From the NCBI GenBank assembly GCA_018715495.1, contig DVLO01000002.1, positions 1-34,588 on the forward strand: a stretch of 34,588 bases of DNA, given 5' to 3'. This DNA is from Candidatus Limihabitans stercoravium. Lineage in GTDB: Bacteria; Bacillota; Clostridia; Christensenellales; CAG-314. The notes under the pieces were generated by a model. The model did not search any database, was not told the DNA's origin, and saw only the letters and a list, made by a program, of their open reading frames with translations. Positions 21,516 through 29,935 of the stretch are shown piece after piece. The position numbers and the translations under genes were made by a program. Every line of letters starts with the position of its first letter. Within the stretch, counting starts at the first letter, position 1.

Positions 21516-24500
21516 TCACCTCAACAAATCCCCTACCATGCCAGCGGCTCCGAATAAAAAGTTATATGCTAAAGATGTTGTAAATACTGCACTAAAATTG
21601 GTTAGTTCCACTAATGGAGATCCTGCAAATGCACTTATGGTATTCAATATTCCCCATTGTAATCCAGCTACTAATGCCTTACTTGCATCAACAGTACCGT
21701 AGTTTATTTTTTGTAAAATGGCATCTGACGCGATACCCACACCTAACCCGCTAAAAAAAGCAGTGCTTATTCCTTTAGTCAAATTTAATACTACTGCTTT
21801 CCCCGCAAAGGCCGAACTTATAAAAGTTGATGCAAATGCCGCTGCTGCCCCCATAAGAGCTCCTCCTATAGCCCCGGCGACAACTCCAGCCAATATATTT
21901 TCTCCTTTGGCTGAAGCGGTTAGACCGCCGTAAAACGATCCGACTATAGCTCCTACTATCGCACCGATGATTACAGCACTTAAAGCCACATGCCCACTTG
22001 GGTCTACATGCATTATCGGATTATTCAGGCAGTAAGCGTAGAGGTTGAGACCGTGGATTGATTCGGGATCAAGGTAGCTTACGTCGTCGGCGTTGATGAA
22101 ACGTCCCGTTTCGGGGTCGTAGTAGCGTGATTGCAGGTAGTACAATTCGATGTTACTGTCGTAGTAGTAGCCACGGTAACGGAACGGGTTGAGGATACCT
22201 GCATTACCTGTAGCAAAGACTATTGTGCAATTGCCGTAAGCGTCGTAAGCGTATTCCGCAACCTTGGTGTTTCCTTGGTAAATGGCAATGATGTCACCGA
22301 ACAAGTTCTTTCTGTATGTGTACAGAGTGTTGTTGAGAACAAAACCAGTCAGACCTTCACCGTTGTACAAGAAGGTCAAATAGTCTGTTTGTCCGCTTGA
22401 CGTAACAATCTTTTCCTGTACCAATGTAGAGCCGTTGTAAGTGTAGTAGTGTGATTTTGTTCCGTTGCCGTACGGTTCTACCTTGGATGCACGCATTCCG
22501 TCAGCAGTATAGGTCATTGTAGACGGTTGCGAACCAAGAACTGTCTTGAAAGATTTAAGTAATCTTCCTTCCCAAGTCAAGGTGTTCCAACGGTAATTGG
22601 TGGGATTGCCTGCAGAGTCGTAGACACACTCGTAGCCGTTGTATGAGGTAAGTTGGTCTTTCCAGTCATTGCTGTAGGAATATGTGTCTGTTTTTATAGG
22701 ATCAAGCAGCATACCGCTTGTCTTTAAAGCATATTCCTTGCGGGACGTAATATTTCCACCTACATCATACTCCCATGTTATTGTTTTGTCAAGATAGTAA
22801 TTGTTTTCTCTTGTCAGGCGGTTAAACTTGTCGTAGGTGTAAGTGTTGTAACCGTAAGTTGTAATATTGCCGTTGGCGTCGTAAGTCAAGCTGAGAGACT
22901 CGGTTTCGACAGCGGAATTGTTGCGGAGTTCCTTGGTTGTTATAAGCGACGGATAGTAAGTAGTGCCTACCGTTTCGGTTTTGTATCCGATAGAGTTTAA
23001 TGACCAAGGTTCTATAGTGCCGCCGCCACCGCCACCGGGGTTGGGAAGTTGGGTTCTTGTTTGTCTTGGTACATAGGAAATGTCTCTTGAGTAGCCGTTG
23101 CCGTTGACGGTGACTTTTACCGATTGGAGGCGTTTCAGGGCATCGGTAGTGTAGTCTGTTTGCACGGTGCCCAGTGTACTGTTTCCCGACTTAACTTCGG
23201 TTTTTTCCTGAGTAACGGCATCAGTAACGAAACTTTCGTAAGTACAGGAGTTGACCAATGTAATGTCGTTGCAGGTTGCAGTTGTTTTGGTTGTTCTTTG
23301 GTATTCGTCTTTTTGTGTTTGCTCCACCGTCAAAGACGAAGTTGCCTGTTGTGACTGGTTGAATGCCACGTTTGTGTCTGAAGTTGTTATTGCCTGGTTG
23401 TACCTGTTTGTTTTTGTAACTTGGCCGCTGTAATCGTAGGTGTAATCGATGACTGTTGCCAAAGATTGTGACGTCGGCATAATTACTCTGCGAAGTTTAG
23501 CGTCGGAAGATCGTACAAGTCTGTAATCGTTGGGGTTGGATATCTTTATTTCATCTGATTCTACTTTTGACAGTTCTTCGGCGCTGTAAATGTAGAGTGC
23601 AAGCGGCTTGTATGTTGATGTCACGTCATTTACCCTGATAAGCCTGTTGTAAACATCGTAGTAACGTCTTATTTTTTGTCCGTTGCCGTAAGTAACCGTG
23701 CGACTTGCATTCCACGGATCGTTAAAGTTTGACTGACTTTCGAAATTAAACATCGATTCATCTTCCGTTGATCTGATAGAAACCGATTTAACGTCATTTC
23801 TTTCGTCGTAAGTAAATCTGAATGTTGTGTCGTTTGCCGTAAGACTGTCGACGTAGTCACCGCTGTAAACGATATTGTTTGTCGCAGTGTAGTAAGGATA
23901 TGCCAGCGTTGAGGATATGCTTTGCAATTTTTCATTGTCGGCAGTATAAGTGTAGTTTGTCGTCTGGTCTATCGGCGTTTTAACTGAAGCAAGCAGATTT
24001 TCATCATTGTAAGTGTAAGTGGTATTGTATGTTTCCCAAGTGCGGTAATCTGTTTCGGTTGAAAGATTGCCGTTGGAGTTGTAAGAAAATGATTGCTTAA
24101 CATTGAGACTTGTGTTAGACTTAGGGTTTGTTGTTGAGGAAATAGTATTTCCGTAACTGTCAAATGTGTAAGTGGTTTCTATGCCATTGACGCCAATTGA
24201 CTTCTTTACACGGAAGAATTGATCGTATTCCTCTTCCGATTCGGCAAACGGAACAGTGGTTTGTTGTTCGGTGGTTACGCCGTTTACTACTTTTTTTACT
24301 CTAAACAAGCTATTTGAACCTTGAATTACAGGAGCGTCAACATAGGTGAATGTCGTCTTATTTCCAGATGATTGAATTGTTGCAAATTTAATTGTGGATA
24401 AGTCGTAGTTTTGTTGCGTATCGAATGATAGAGATGCGCTGTTGACATTTGCAAACATTTTCTTACCGTCATTAAACCATACATTGTATGATTCGGGATT

Positions 24501-26645
24501 TTTAAGCAGACTCAATTTTGTCAGCAAATAGTCCTTAAAAGTAAATGTAACGTTTTCTACACTATTCCCACCATTGCAGGTCAATGTGCACTTTTTCATT
24601 TCATACCATGTTGTTGAACCGTTGGAATTGTACTCTGTATGATTTACACAGTCGGGCACACTCTGACTAATGCAGGATTTTACTATAGAAGATTGCATAG
24701 GCGTAACTTTTAAATTTTTAAACGTTACATTTCCCGATGTATTTGTAACTTTCACCGTTGTTTGCAACTTAAAAGATTTAGGTTTGATGTTTATAGCAAC
24801 TGCCTTGAACTGGCATACAGTTTGATTGGGGTCAAATTCCAGTGTTGCAATAGGGTAGTCCGTCACTTTTAGCGTTGCACTTATTGAAGTTGGGGCGTCT
24901 CCACCGATCCATTCGTCATTGTTTACTACAACTTCACCAGAAAACACGAAATTCTCTGTTGCTTCCGCAGGAAGCTCAAAATAGTCGTAGTCACTTACAA
25001 CAGACAGCGTTTCAGATGACGGAAGAACAAATTCTGTTGAGGTTTTGTCTTTAGTCAAGGCGCAAAATATAGGCGGGATGGCTGTGGATATCGTTTGACT
25101 GCCGCCATCATCTTTGTATACAAACATTTTGCCTTCCACCAAAGCTTTATCAAGACCTTCGGATATACTTACAATCTGTCCGTTTGCATCGAATTCATAT
25201 CCTATAGTATTTGTTGACATGCTTGCGCTTGATGAATAATGTGCAGTGTCAACATAACTGTGCAGATATTTGTAGGACAAAAAACGGGATTGAATAGGGA
25301 AAGCTATTGCGTTTTTATATATTTGATCGAAAACAGAACCTATCTTTTCGTTTAAAATATAGTTAAACTTCACAGCTTGTTCTGTAGAAGAATCAAGGAC
25401 TCTGGTTAAACTGTTTGACGAATTGTACTCAAAGGAATACGTTGACGAAGATCGAACATTCTTTACTTGAGTTACTCTTCCTTCGGAATCAAGAATTATT
25501 TCCGCTAGTGTTTCTTTGCTTAACTCAGCTGGCAGTCCCTTGTAAACGACTATTTTTCCCGTCAAGTACTCTAAACTGTAAGTATCACCGTTTCCGTCGG
25601 TGACAGCATAGAGTCTGCCGTTAATGTCGTACAAAATATAGTTGCTTACGACAGAACTTCCCTGTTGCACGCTTATCTTTTCCAATCGTTTGTTATTATC
25701 AAACGTCAAAGTGGTTGTTTTGCCATCGGAGATTTCATATCCGCTACTTGTTACCGTAAGGAAGGTACCGTCGCAAGTACTTGCATCGTTATAGACTGAC
25801 GTATTGTTATTGCTCATTTTAAAGTGGTGGTACTTGTGCGTTCCGTCAAGATAAATGTAGTCGTAGCCATTTTTAATGAGCAACTGTTGGTAGTTGAATC
25901 TCCATCCTTTCATCGATCCAAGCGTATAGGCGGTGTTCCTCTTGTCGTAATTAGACGCATTGTACGTCATTGACAGATTGAATGGAAGGCGGCTTCCGTT
26001 GGCAGTGAAAATGTTTTGGAAATAAAACATTTTGCCGTTTCGGACGTTGATAGAATATTTGCCTTTGCTACCCACCGTATTTTCAATTGTCGGAACATTG
26101 GGTATAAAGTCGTCATCTTCAAGACAGGTCAGTTCTATATCCGGCGGAGTAGTGCTGAAATTATTTTCCACCCAACAAGTACATGTTGAATCTCTGCGGG
26201 GGGCAAGTGCAAGGTGAATTGTCGATACTGGTACATCGTTGACAACAAAATTGCTTACATTTGCTGTTAAATAGGATATCCCATTAGATGTTGTATCTTT
26301 TGCAGCAACGCTAGAAGAATTGTAATATATAGTGTTGTTTTCTGTTGCTGTGTAAAGAGCCATATCTGATGGTGCAACATTAGTTTTTCGAATTTTAAGT
26401 AGCGCTTTAGTTATTGTTTTAAAATTAATGTTGCGTGTAATAGTTATTTTTAAAAATACGGGTTGTTCCGCCGTGCAGAAAAAGGAAGTGTCTGTATCTT
26501 GTACGGATGGCGTAGTCTTATACATTTCAATGTTGAATGTCGCAGGCGGTTGCGATTGAGCATTTTCTCTTATTTCGTTTATTTCTTCCTGAGTAAGTTC
26601 GTCGTTGGTATTAAGTTGTGATAACCCAGCATTGTAGTTATTCAT
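21516..26645 (-). CDS. Large YD-repeat/Rhs polymorphic toxin
   Basis: A 1709-residue protein. The N-terminal 190 residues are beta-rich and have no signal peptide. From about 195 come Rhs/YD-repeat modules (YNASNYDKRNTAYTLGSMKG, GWRFNYQQ, repeated TYDxxGN-type units), a six-glycine run near residues 1203-1208, and the Rhs-associated core (FRYRGYYYDSNIELYYLQ, then RYYDPETGRFINADDVSYLDPE) ending in DPSGH at 1548-1552. Rhs cages enclose the C-terminal toxin, which is released after the core. Here the last 157 residues are glycine-rich and hydrophobic (GAIVGSFYGGLTASAKG, AGAIGGALMGAAAAF), suggesting a membrane-acting tip. The ATG overlaps the holin stop by 8 bases (ATGAATAA) and has AAGGAGG seven bases ahead. 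Confidence 0.93.
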   Translation of the reverse strand: MNNYNAGLSQLNTNDELTQEEINEIRENAQSQPPATFNIEMYKTTPSVQDTDTSFFCTAEQPVFLKITITRNINFKTITKALLKIRKTNVAPSDMALYTATENNTIYYNSSSVAAKDTTSNGISYLTANVSNFVVNDVPVSTIHLALAPRRDSTCTCWVENNFSTTPPDIELTCLEDDDFIPNVPTIENTVGSKGKYSINVRNGKMFYFQNIFTANGSRLPFNLSMTYNASNYDKRNTAYTLGSMKGWRFNYQQLLIKNGYDYIYLDGTHKYHHFKMSNNNTSVYNDASTCDGTFLTVTSSGYEISDGKTTTLTFDNNKRLEKISVQQGSSVVSNYILYDINGRLYAVTDGNGDTYSLEYLTGKIVVYKGLPAELSKETLAEIILDSEGRVTQVKNVRSSSTYSFEYNSSNSLTRVLDSSTEQAVKFNYILNEKIGSVFDQIYKNAIAFPIQSRFLSYKYLHSYVDTAHYSSSASMSTNTIGYEFDANGQIVSISEGLDKALVEGKMFVYKDDGGSQTISTAIPPIFCALTKDKTSTEFVLPSSETLSVVSDYDYFELPAEATENFVFSGEVVVNNDEWIGGDAPTSISATLKVTDYPIATLEFDPNQTVCQFKAVAINIKPKSFKLQTTVKVTNTSGNVTFKNLKVTPMQSSIVKSCISQSVPDCVNHTEYNSNGSTTWYEMKKCTLTCNGGNSVENVTFTFKDYLLTKLSLLKNPESYNVWFNDGKKMFANVNSASLSFDTQQNYDLSTIKFATIQSSGNKTTFTYVDAPVIQGSNSLFRVKKVVNGVTTEQQTTVPFAESEEEYDQFFRVKKSIGVNGIETTYTFDSYGNTISSTTNPKSNTSLNVKQSFSYNSNGNLSTETDYRTWETYNTTYTYNDENLLASVKTPIDQTTNYTYTADNEKLQSISSTLAYPYYTATNNIVYSGDYVDSLTANDTTFRFTYDERNDVKSVSIRSTEDESMFNFESQSNFNDPWNASRTVTYGNGQKIRRYYDVYNRLIRVNDVTSTYKPLALYIYSAEELSKVESDEIKISNPNDYRLVRSSDAKLRRVIMPTSQSLATVIDYTYDYSGQVTKTNRYNQAITTSDTNVAFNQSQQATSSLTVEQTQKDEYQRTTKTTATCNDITLVNSCTYESFVTDAVTQEKTEVKSGNSTLGTVQTDYTTDALKRLQSVKVTVNGNGYSRDISYVPRQTRTQLPNPGGGGGGTIEPWSLNSIGYKTETVGTTYYPSLITTKELRNNSAVETESLSLTYDANGNITTYGYNTYTYDKFNRLTRENNYYLDKTITWEYDVGGNITSRKEYALKTSGMLLDPIKTDTYSYSNDWKDQLTSYNGYECVYDSAGNPTNYRWNTLTWEGRLLKSFKTVLGSQPSTMTYTADGMRASKVEPYGNGTKSHYYTYNGSTLVQEKIVTSSGQTDYLTFLYNGEGLTGFVLNNTLYTYRKNLFGDIIAIYQGNTKVAEYAYDAYGNCTIVFATGNAGILNPFRYRGYYYDSNIELYYLQSRYYDPETGRFINADDVSYLDPESIHGLNLYAYCLNNPIMHVDPSGHVALSAVIIGAIVGAIVGSFYGGLTASAKGENILAGVVAGAIGGALMGAAAAFASTFISSAFAGKAVVLNLTKGISTAFFSGLGVGIASDAILQKINYGTVDASKALVAGLQWGILNTISAFAGSPLVELTNFSAVFTTSLAYNFLFGAAGMVGDLLR

Positions 26646-26949
26646 TGTCGTCCTCCTTGTTTTCGGTGTCTTCGTTGGTTTGTTGGAATATTTGTTTGAT
26701 TATCTGGTTTGCGCCTGTTGCGGAGGCTCCGCTGACGATACCCACGCCTAACGCTATCCAGATGTTTGGGGCGTCAAGTATTACTTCGGGGTTGGTCAGA
26801 AAAATGACTACGCCAAGGATTCCGCCAAGCACAGATGTCACAAGCGGAATAAATCGGTAGGCATTGGTGTGGTTGCGGAAAATCGCCTTGTAGATTTCCC
26901 CACACAAGTAGCAACAAATTACAATGATTGGTACTGCGGTAAAATTCAT
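26638..26949 (-). CDS. Phage-type holin (Hol44/holin-5-like) heading the Rhs operon
   Basis: A 103-residue membrane protein: MNFTAVPIIVICCYLCGEIYKAIF (helix 1), RFIPLVTSVLGGILGVVIFLT (helix 2), IWIALGVGIVSGASATGANQIIKQI (helix 3), and a charged tail of mixed Asp, Glu, Asn. The pattern of a Tyr/Glu-rich first helix, a PLVTSVLGGILG core and SGASATGxNQxxKQ is that of the Hol44-like phage holins of Firmicutes. No endolysin or other phage gene is present. AAGGAGGAGAT precedes the ATG. It overlaps the Rhs start by 8 bases, so the two are translationally coupled. A role in letting the signal-less Rhs protein out is plausible, by analogy with TcdE. Confidence 0.9.
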   Translation of the reverse strand: MNFTAVPIIVICCYLCGEIYKAIFRNHTNAYRFIPLVTSVLGGILGVVIFLTNPEVILDAPNIWIALGVGIVSGASATGANQIIKQIFQQTNEDTENKEDDNE

Positions 26950-26980
26950 ATCTCCTCCTTAAAGCGGACGTTTATATTTC

Positions 26981-27058
26981 TAAAAAGTCAAACGCTCTTT
27001 GGCAAAGTGGTGTTTCTTTGCCAGATTGCGCAATCTTTTTTTTGTTTAAGCGTTGACT
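26981..27058 (-). promoter_or_regulatory. Structured leader with terminator-like end ahead of the holin
   Basis: On the minus strand AGTCAACGCT (27058-27049) pairs with AGCGTTTGACT (26996-26986), with one bulged base. Enclosed are the palindrome GATTGCGCAATC (27035-27024) and a hairpin TGGCAAAG / CTTTGCCA (27023-27016, 27007-27000). The closing stem is followed by TTTTTA. The whole forms a three-way junction ending in a U-run, some 30 bases before the holin ribosome binding site, and could act as an attenuator. Confidence 0.6.
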
Positions 27059-27091
27059 CTTTAAATTGCACAAGATCCGCTGTTCAATACG

Positions 27092-27097
27092 ATTGTA
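27092..27097 (-). promoter_or_regulatory. Candidate extended -10 of the holin-Rhs operon
   Basis: TGATACAAT on the minus strand gives TG-N-TACAAT. No good -35 stands at 17 bases; TTGACA occurs closer (11 bases), so the call is tentative. It lies upstream of the structured leader. The remaining sequence to 27322 shows no gene. Confidence 0.4.
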
Positions 27098-27322
27098 TCA
27101 TTGCAAATTGTCAACTTCCAGTTTGTGTGCCACTTCAAAACAGCCTGCAAGTTTGCCGATGTCGTAAATCTTGGTGTACGTCAGGTAAGTTTGGGACGAT
27201 TGTGCTTTTAAAACAAAAAAATATATCTGATTTTCGCAAATACGGAAGTGTGAATAGTACCTAAAATAGAAAAATAGCTAGAATTTATCCTAAATTTTGT
27301 TGTAAAAAATTTAAAATGGGTA

Positions 27323-27352
27323 TTGACATTGGGTGTTTAAATTTGATATAAT
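27323..27352 (+). promoter_or_regulatory. Sigma-A promoter of the ABC ATPase gene
   Basis: TTGACA (27323-27328), 18 bases, TATAAT (27347-27352), with TG before the -10. Near-consensus, suggesting strong expression. Confidence 0.8.
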
Positions 27353-27433
27353 TGTCACATAAAGCCCGAAAAGTGAAAATCTAGGATGTTTTCGGGGTAT
27401 TTTTCGGCGTTTTGCCGACACAATGGAGGAAAA

Positions 27434-29323
27434 ATGGCAAGTCTTAGTTTAAAGCATATTTACAAGGTGTATCCCAACGGATTGAAGGCAGTAAATGACT
27501 TCTGCATGGAAATTCAGGACAAGGAATTTATCGTATTTGTAGGACCTTCCGGTTGCGGTAAGTCCACAACACTTCGTATGATTGCCGGTCTTGAAGAAAT
27601 TACAGCGGGCGAACTTCGCATTGACGACGTGATTGTCAACGACAAGGAACCCAAGGAAAGAGACATTGCGATGGTTTTCCAGAACTACGCATTGTATCCT
27701 CACTACACAGTGTACGAAAACATGGCGTTCAGCTTGCGTTTGCGTCACGTTCCTAAGGAAGAAATCGATCAACGTGTTCGTGAAGCTGCAAGAATCCTTG
27801 GTATCACCGAATATCTTGAAAAGAAACCCAAGGAAATGAGTGGTGGTCAACGTCAGCGTGTTGCATTGGGTCGTGCAATTGTCAGAGAACCCAAGGTATT
27901 CCTTCTGGACGAACCGTTGTCCAACCTGGACGCAAAGTTGCGTAGCGCAATGCGTTCGGAAATTTCCAAACTTCACAAGAAGTTGCAGACGACATTCATT
28001 TACGTTACTCACGACCAGGTAGAAGCAATGACCATGGGTACACGTATCGTAGTAATGAAGGACGGTTTTGTTCAACAGATTGACACACCACGTAACCTGT
28101 TCCGTTACCCCATCAACAAGTTCGTAGCAGGATTCATCGGCACACCGCAAATGAACTTCTACGACGGTTACCTTACAAGAAAGGGTGACATGGTTGAAAT
28201 GACATTTGACAACACAGATGTCAAGATTGACGTTCCGATGAGCTACTTTGTCAAGACAGATTCCGCTTACCTTGACGGAAAGCACAAGGTAACAATCGGT
28301 ATTCGTCCTGACGACATGTCCAGCGATCCCAACGCTTACCCCTTCAAGGCTAAGTGCCGTGTATCTTTTGTTGAAGAACTGGGCGCAGAAAGTCAGGTTT
28401 ACGGCGACTTCAACATCAACAGTGAAGAAACAGTGGCAGAAAGTCCCACAAAGGTAATTGTAAAAGCACCTGCAGGCGTAGAATACAACGCAGGCGACAT
28501 TGCCGAAGTTTCGTTGAATCTTGAAAACATGCACCTGTTCGACGCTGAAACAGAATTTACAATCGCACCAAGAATTCCTGCTAAATACATGGAAGAAGGC
28601 ACAGTCAAGGGTGGTAAACTCAAGTTGTTGGGCGAAACATTTACCCTTCCTGCAGCAATGAATCTTGCAGACGGCGAATACACAGTTACAATTCCTGCCG
28701 AAGCAATCGTGGAAGGCGGCGTCAAGGTCAAGAAGATTGATGTCGAAACAATCAACAACGTACCTTACACCGAAGTTACACTGGGCGAAAGACACCTGTT
28801 CATCAAGGAATTCGAAGGTTTTGCAAACGGTACAATCGGCTTCGACCTGAAGAAACTTACATTTACCAAGGACGGCGAAACAGTGCTTGCGGCATTGAAC
28901 GAAACAAACAGCGTAGACGGAATGTTTGTTAAGAACAGAACCGTCGAAATGGTTGAAAGAAACGGCAAGATGGTAAAGGCAAAGGGCTGGACATTTACAT
29001 TCAGCACAGGCGAATACACATTTGCTTGTCCCGATTCAATTGCTGAAATCATCATCAACAGCAGCGACAGCAAGATCTTCAAGACACCGTTGAAGTTGTT
29101 GTTCAATCCTTACCAGGCAAAGATCAACAACACCGAAGGTCTGCGTTGCACAGTTGAAGAAATTCTTGACTATGGCAAGGAAAAATTTGCAAAACTCAGC
29201 TACGGTGACAAGACATTGATTGTTGCAGTTGATGAAATTCCTGCCGAAAAGGAAGTTTTCGTACAATTGAATGCAAACGAACTGTCCGTTGTGGAAACAG
29301 CACACGACATGTTGCTTGTGTAA
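27434..29323 (+). CDS. Long MsmX/UgpC-type ABC sugar-transport ATPase
   Basis: A 629-residue protein. Residues 1-235 are the ABC domain: Walker A GPSGCGKST (37-45), Q-loop FQNYALYPHYTVYENM, signature MSGGQRQRVALGRAI, Walker B VFLLDEPLSNLDAKLR, and H-loop YVTHDQVEAM. The GTPQMNFYDGYL and TIGIRPDDM segments are the TOBE/MalK-type regulatory part. MsmX/UgpC proteins are about 370 residues; here about 260 more residues follow, beta-rich and looking like further TOBE-like modules. Such ATPases energise several sugar ABC importers; no permease or binding protein is nearby, as is usual for shared ATPases. Strong promoter and heavy AAG use suggest high expression. GGAGG precedes ATG 27434; an earlier frame start at 27386 lacks one. 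Confidence 0.92.
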   Translation: MASLSLKHIYKVYPNGLKAVNDFCMEIQDKEFIVFVGPSGCGKSTTLRMIAGLEEITAGELRIDDVIVNDKEPKERDIAMVFQNYALYPHYTVYENMAFSLRLRHVPKEEIDQRVREAARILGITEYLEKKPKEMSGGQRQRVALGRAIVREPKVFLLDEPLSNLDAKLRSAMRSEISKLHKKLQTTFIYVTHDQVEAMTMGTRIVVMKDGFVQQIDTPRNLFRYPINKFVAGFIGTPQMNFYDGYLTRKGDMVEMTFDNTDVKIDVPMSYFVKTDSAYLDGKHKVTIGIRPDDMSSDPNAYPFKAKCRVSFVEELGAESQVYGDFNINSEETVAESPTKVIVKAPAGVEYNAGDIAEVSLNLENMHLFDAETEFTIAPRIPAKYMEEGTVKGGKLKLLGETFTLPAAMNLADGEYTVTIPAEAIVEGGVKVKKIDVETINNVPYTEVTLGERHLFIKEFEGFANGTIGFDLKKLTFTKDGETVLAALNETNSVDGMFVKNRTVEMVERNGKMVKAKGWTFTFSTGEYTFACPDSIAEIIINSSDSKIFKTPLKLLFNPYQAKINNTEGLRCTVEEILDYGKEKFAKLSYGDKTLIVAVDEIPAEKEVFVQLNANELSVVETAHDMLLV

Positions 29324-29342
29324 TTGAATTTTTAAATCAAAT

Positions 29343-29378
29343 AACATCCGTATTTGTAACGAATACGGATGTTTTTTT
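29343..29378 (+). terminator. Intrinsic terminator of the ABC ATPase gene
   Basis: Stem AACATCCGTATT / AATACGGATGTT (29343-29354, 29362-29373), followed by a long T-run. Confidence 0.93.
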
Positions 29379-29811
29379 TGTTTATTAGATTTTAAAGAAT
29401 ATAATTGTCTTTTTTCATTTTTACAGTGGCAAATAAGCGATGTTGCACGTTACGGTGTTGAGTAAGTTCATGTCAGGTTTATTGCCGCTTAAGGTTTGCA
29501 ACATTAACGAACACCATGGGCACAACGACGGGGCAAGACATTATATTTTTGGCGTTTTCTGAAAACGTCTGAAAAACGGCAATAAAAACACTTTTGTAGA
29601 GGTGTAATTACATTCCCAAACTACCCGAATATATAGTATATACAACAGTATAGGCTCAAAGTGGGTAAAATGATTAACCCTTGAGACAATGTAAAAATGC
29701 GCACAATTTGTCAAAAATTCCAATTTTACGGCTGTTTCGTGAAAATTTTTAGCAACTTTTTCACAAAAATTGCTTTTAAAAAATTTTCTTTTTTACAGTC
29801 TTTTTACAAAG
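29379..29811. other. Intergenic region with no supported gene
   Basis: More than 400 bases without a frame carrying a ribosome binding site. AT-rich stretches 29740-29810 contain an inverted repeat GTGAAAA / TTTTCAC (about 29739-29764). No tRNA or known riboswitch was recognised. Confidence 0.5.
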
Positions 29812-29840
29812 TTGACTTTTAGTTAAAAATAAATTAAAAT
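29812..29840 (+). promoter_or_regulatory. Promoter of the phosphoglucomutase gene
   Basis: TTGACT (29812-29817), 17 bases, TAAAAT (29835-29840); the leader is then about 90 bases. Confidence 0.6.
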
Positions 29841-29935
29841 AATCGGTAGCAAATTTGGTAATTGTGTTATTTTTCGCAATTGACCAATGTATATTTTCGT
29901 AGCATTTAGTATAGACCTATACCAAGGAGAATCAC

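Noticed and set aside
21516-26949. Prophage remnant as the explanation of the holin
   Set aside because: No endolysin, tail, capsid, integrase or phage repressor lies on either side; the holin is joined to the Rhs gene by an 8-base overlap.
27449-28795. 448-codon open frame antisense to the ABC ATPase
   Set aside because: It lies wholly within a clearly conserved ATPase gene, is rich in Cys and His from reversed codons and has no ribosome binding site; a codon-bias artefact.
29541-29723. Short minus-strand open frame in the gap before the phosphoglucomutase gene
   Set aside because: No ribosome binding site and AT-rich composition; no support as a gene.
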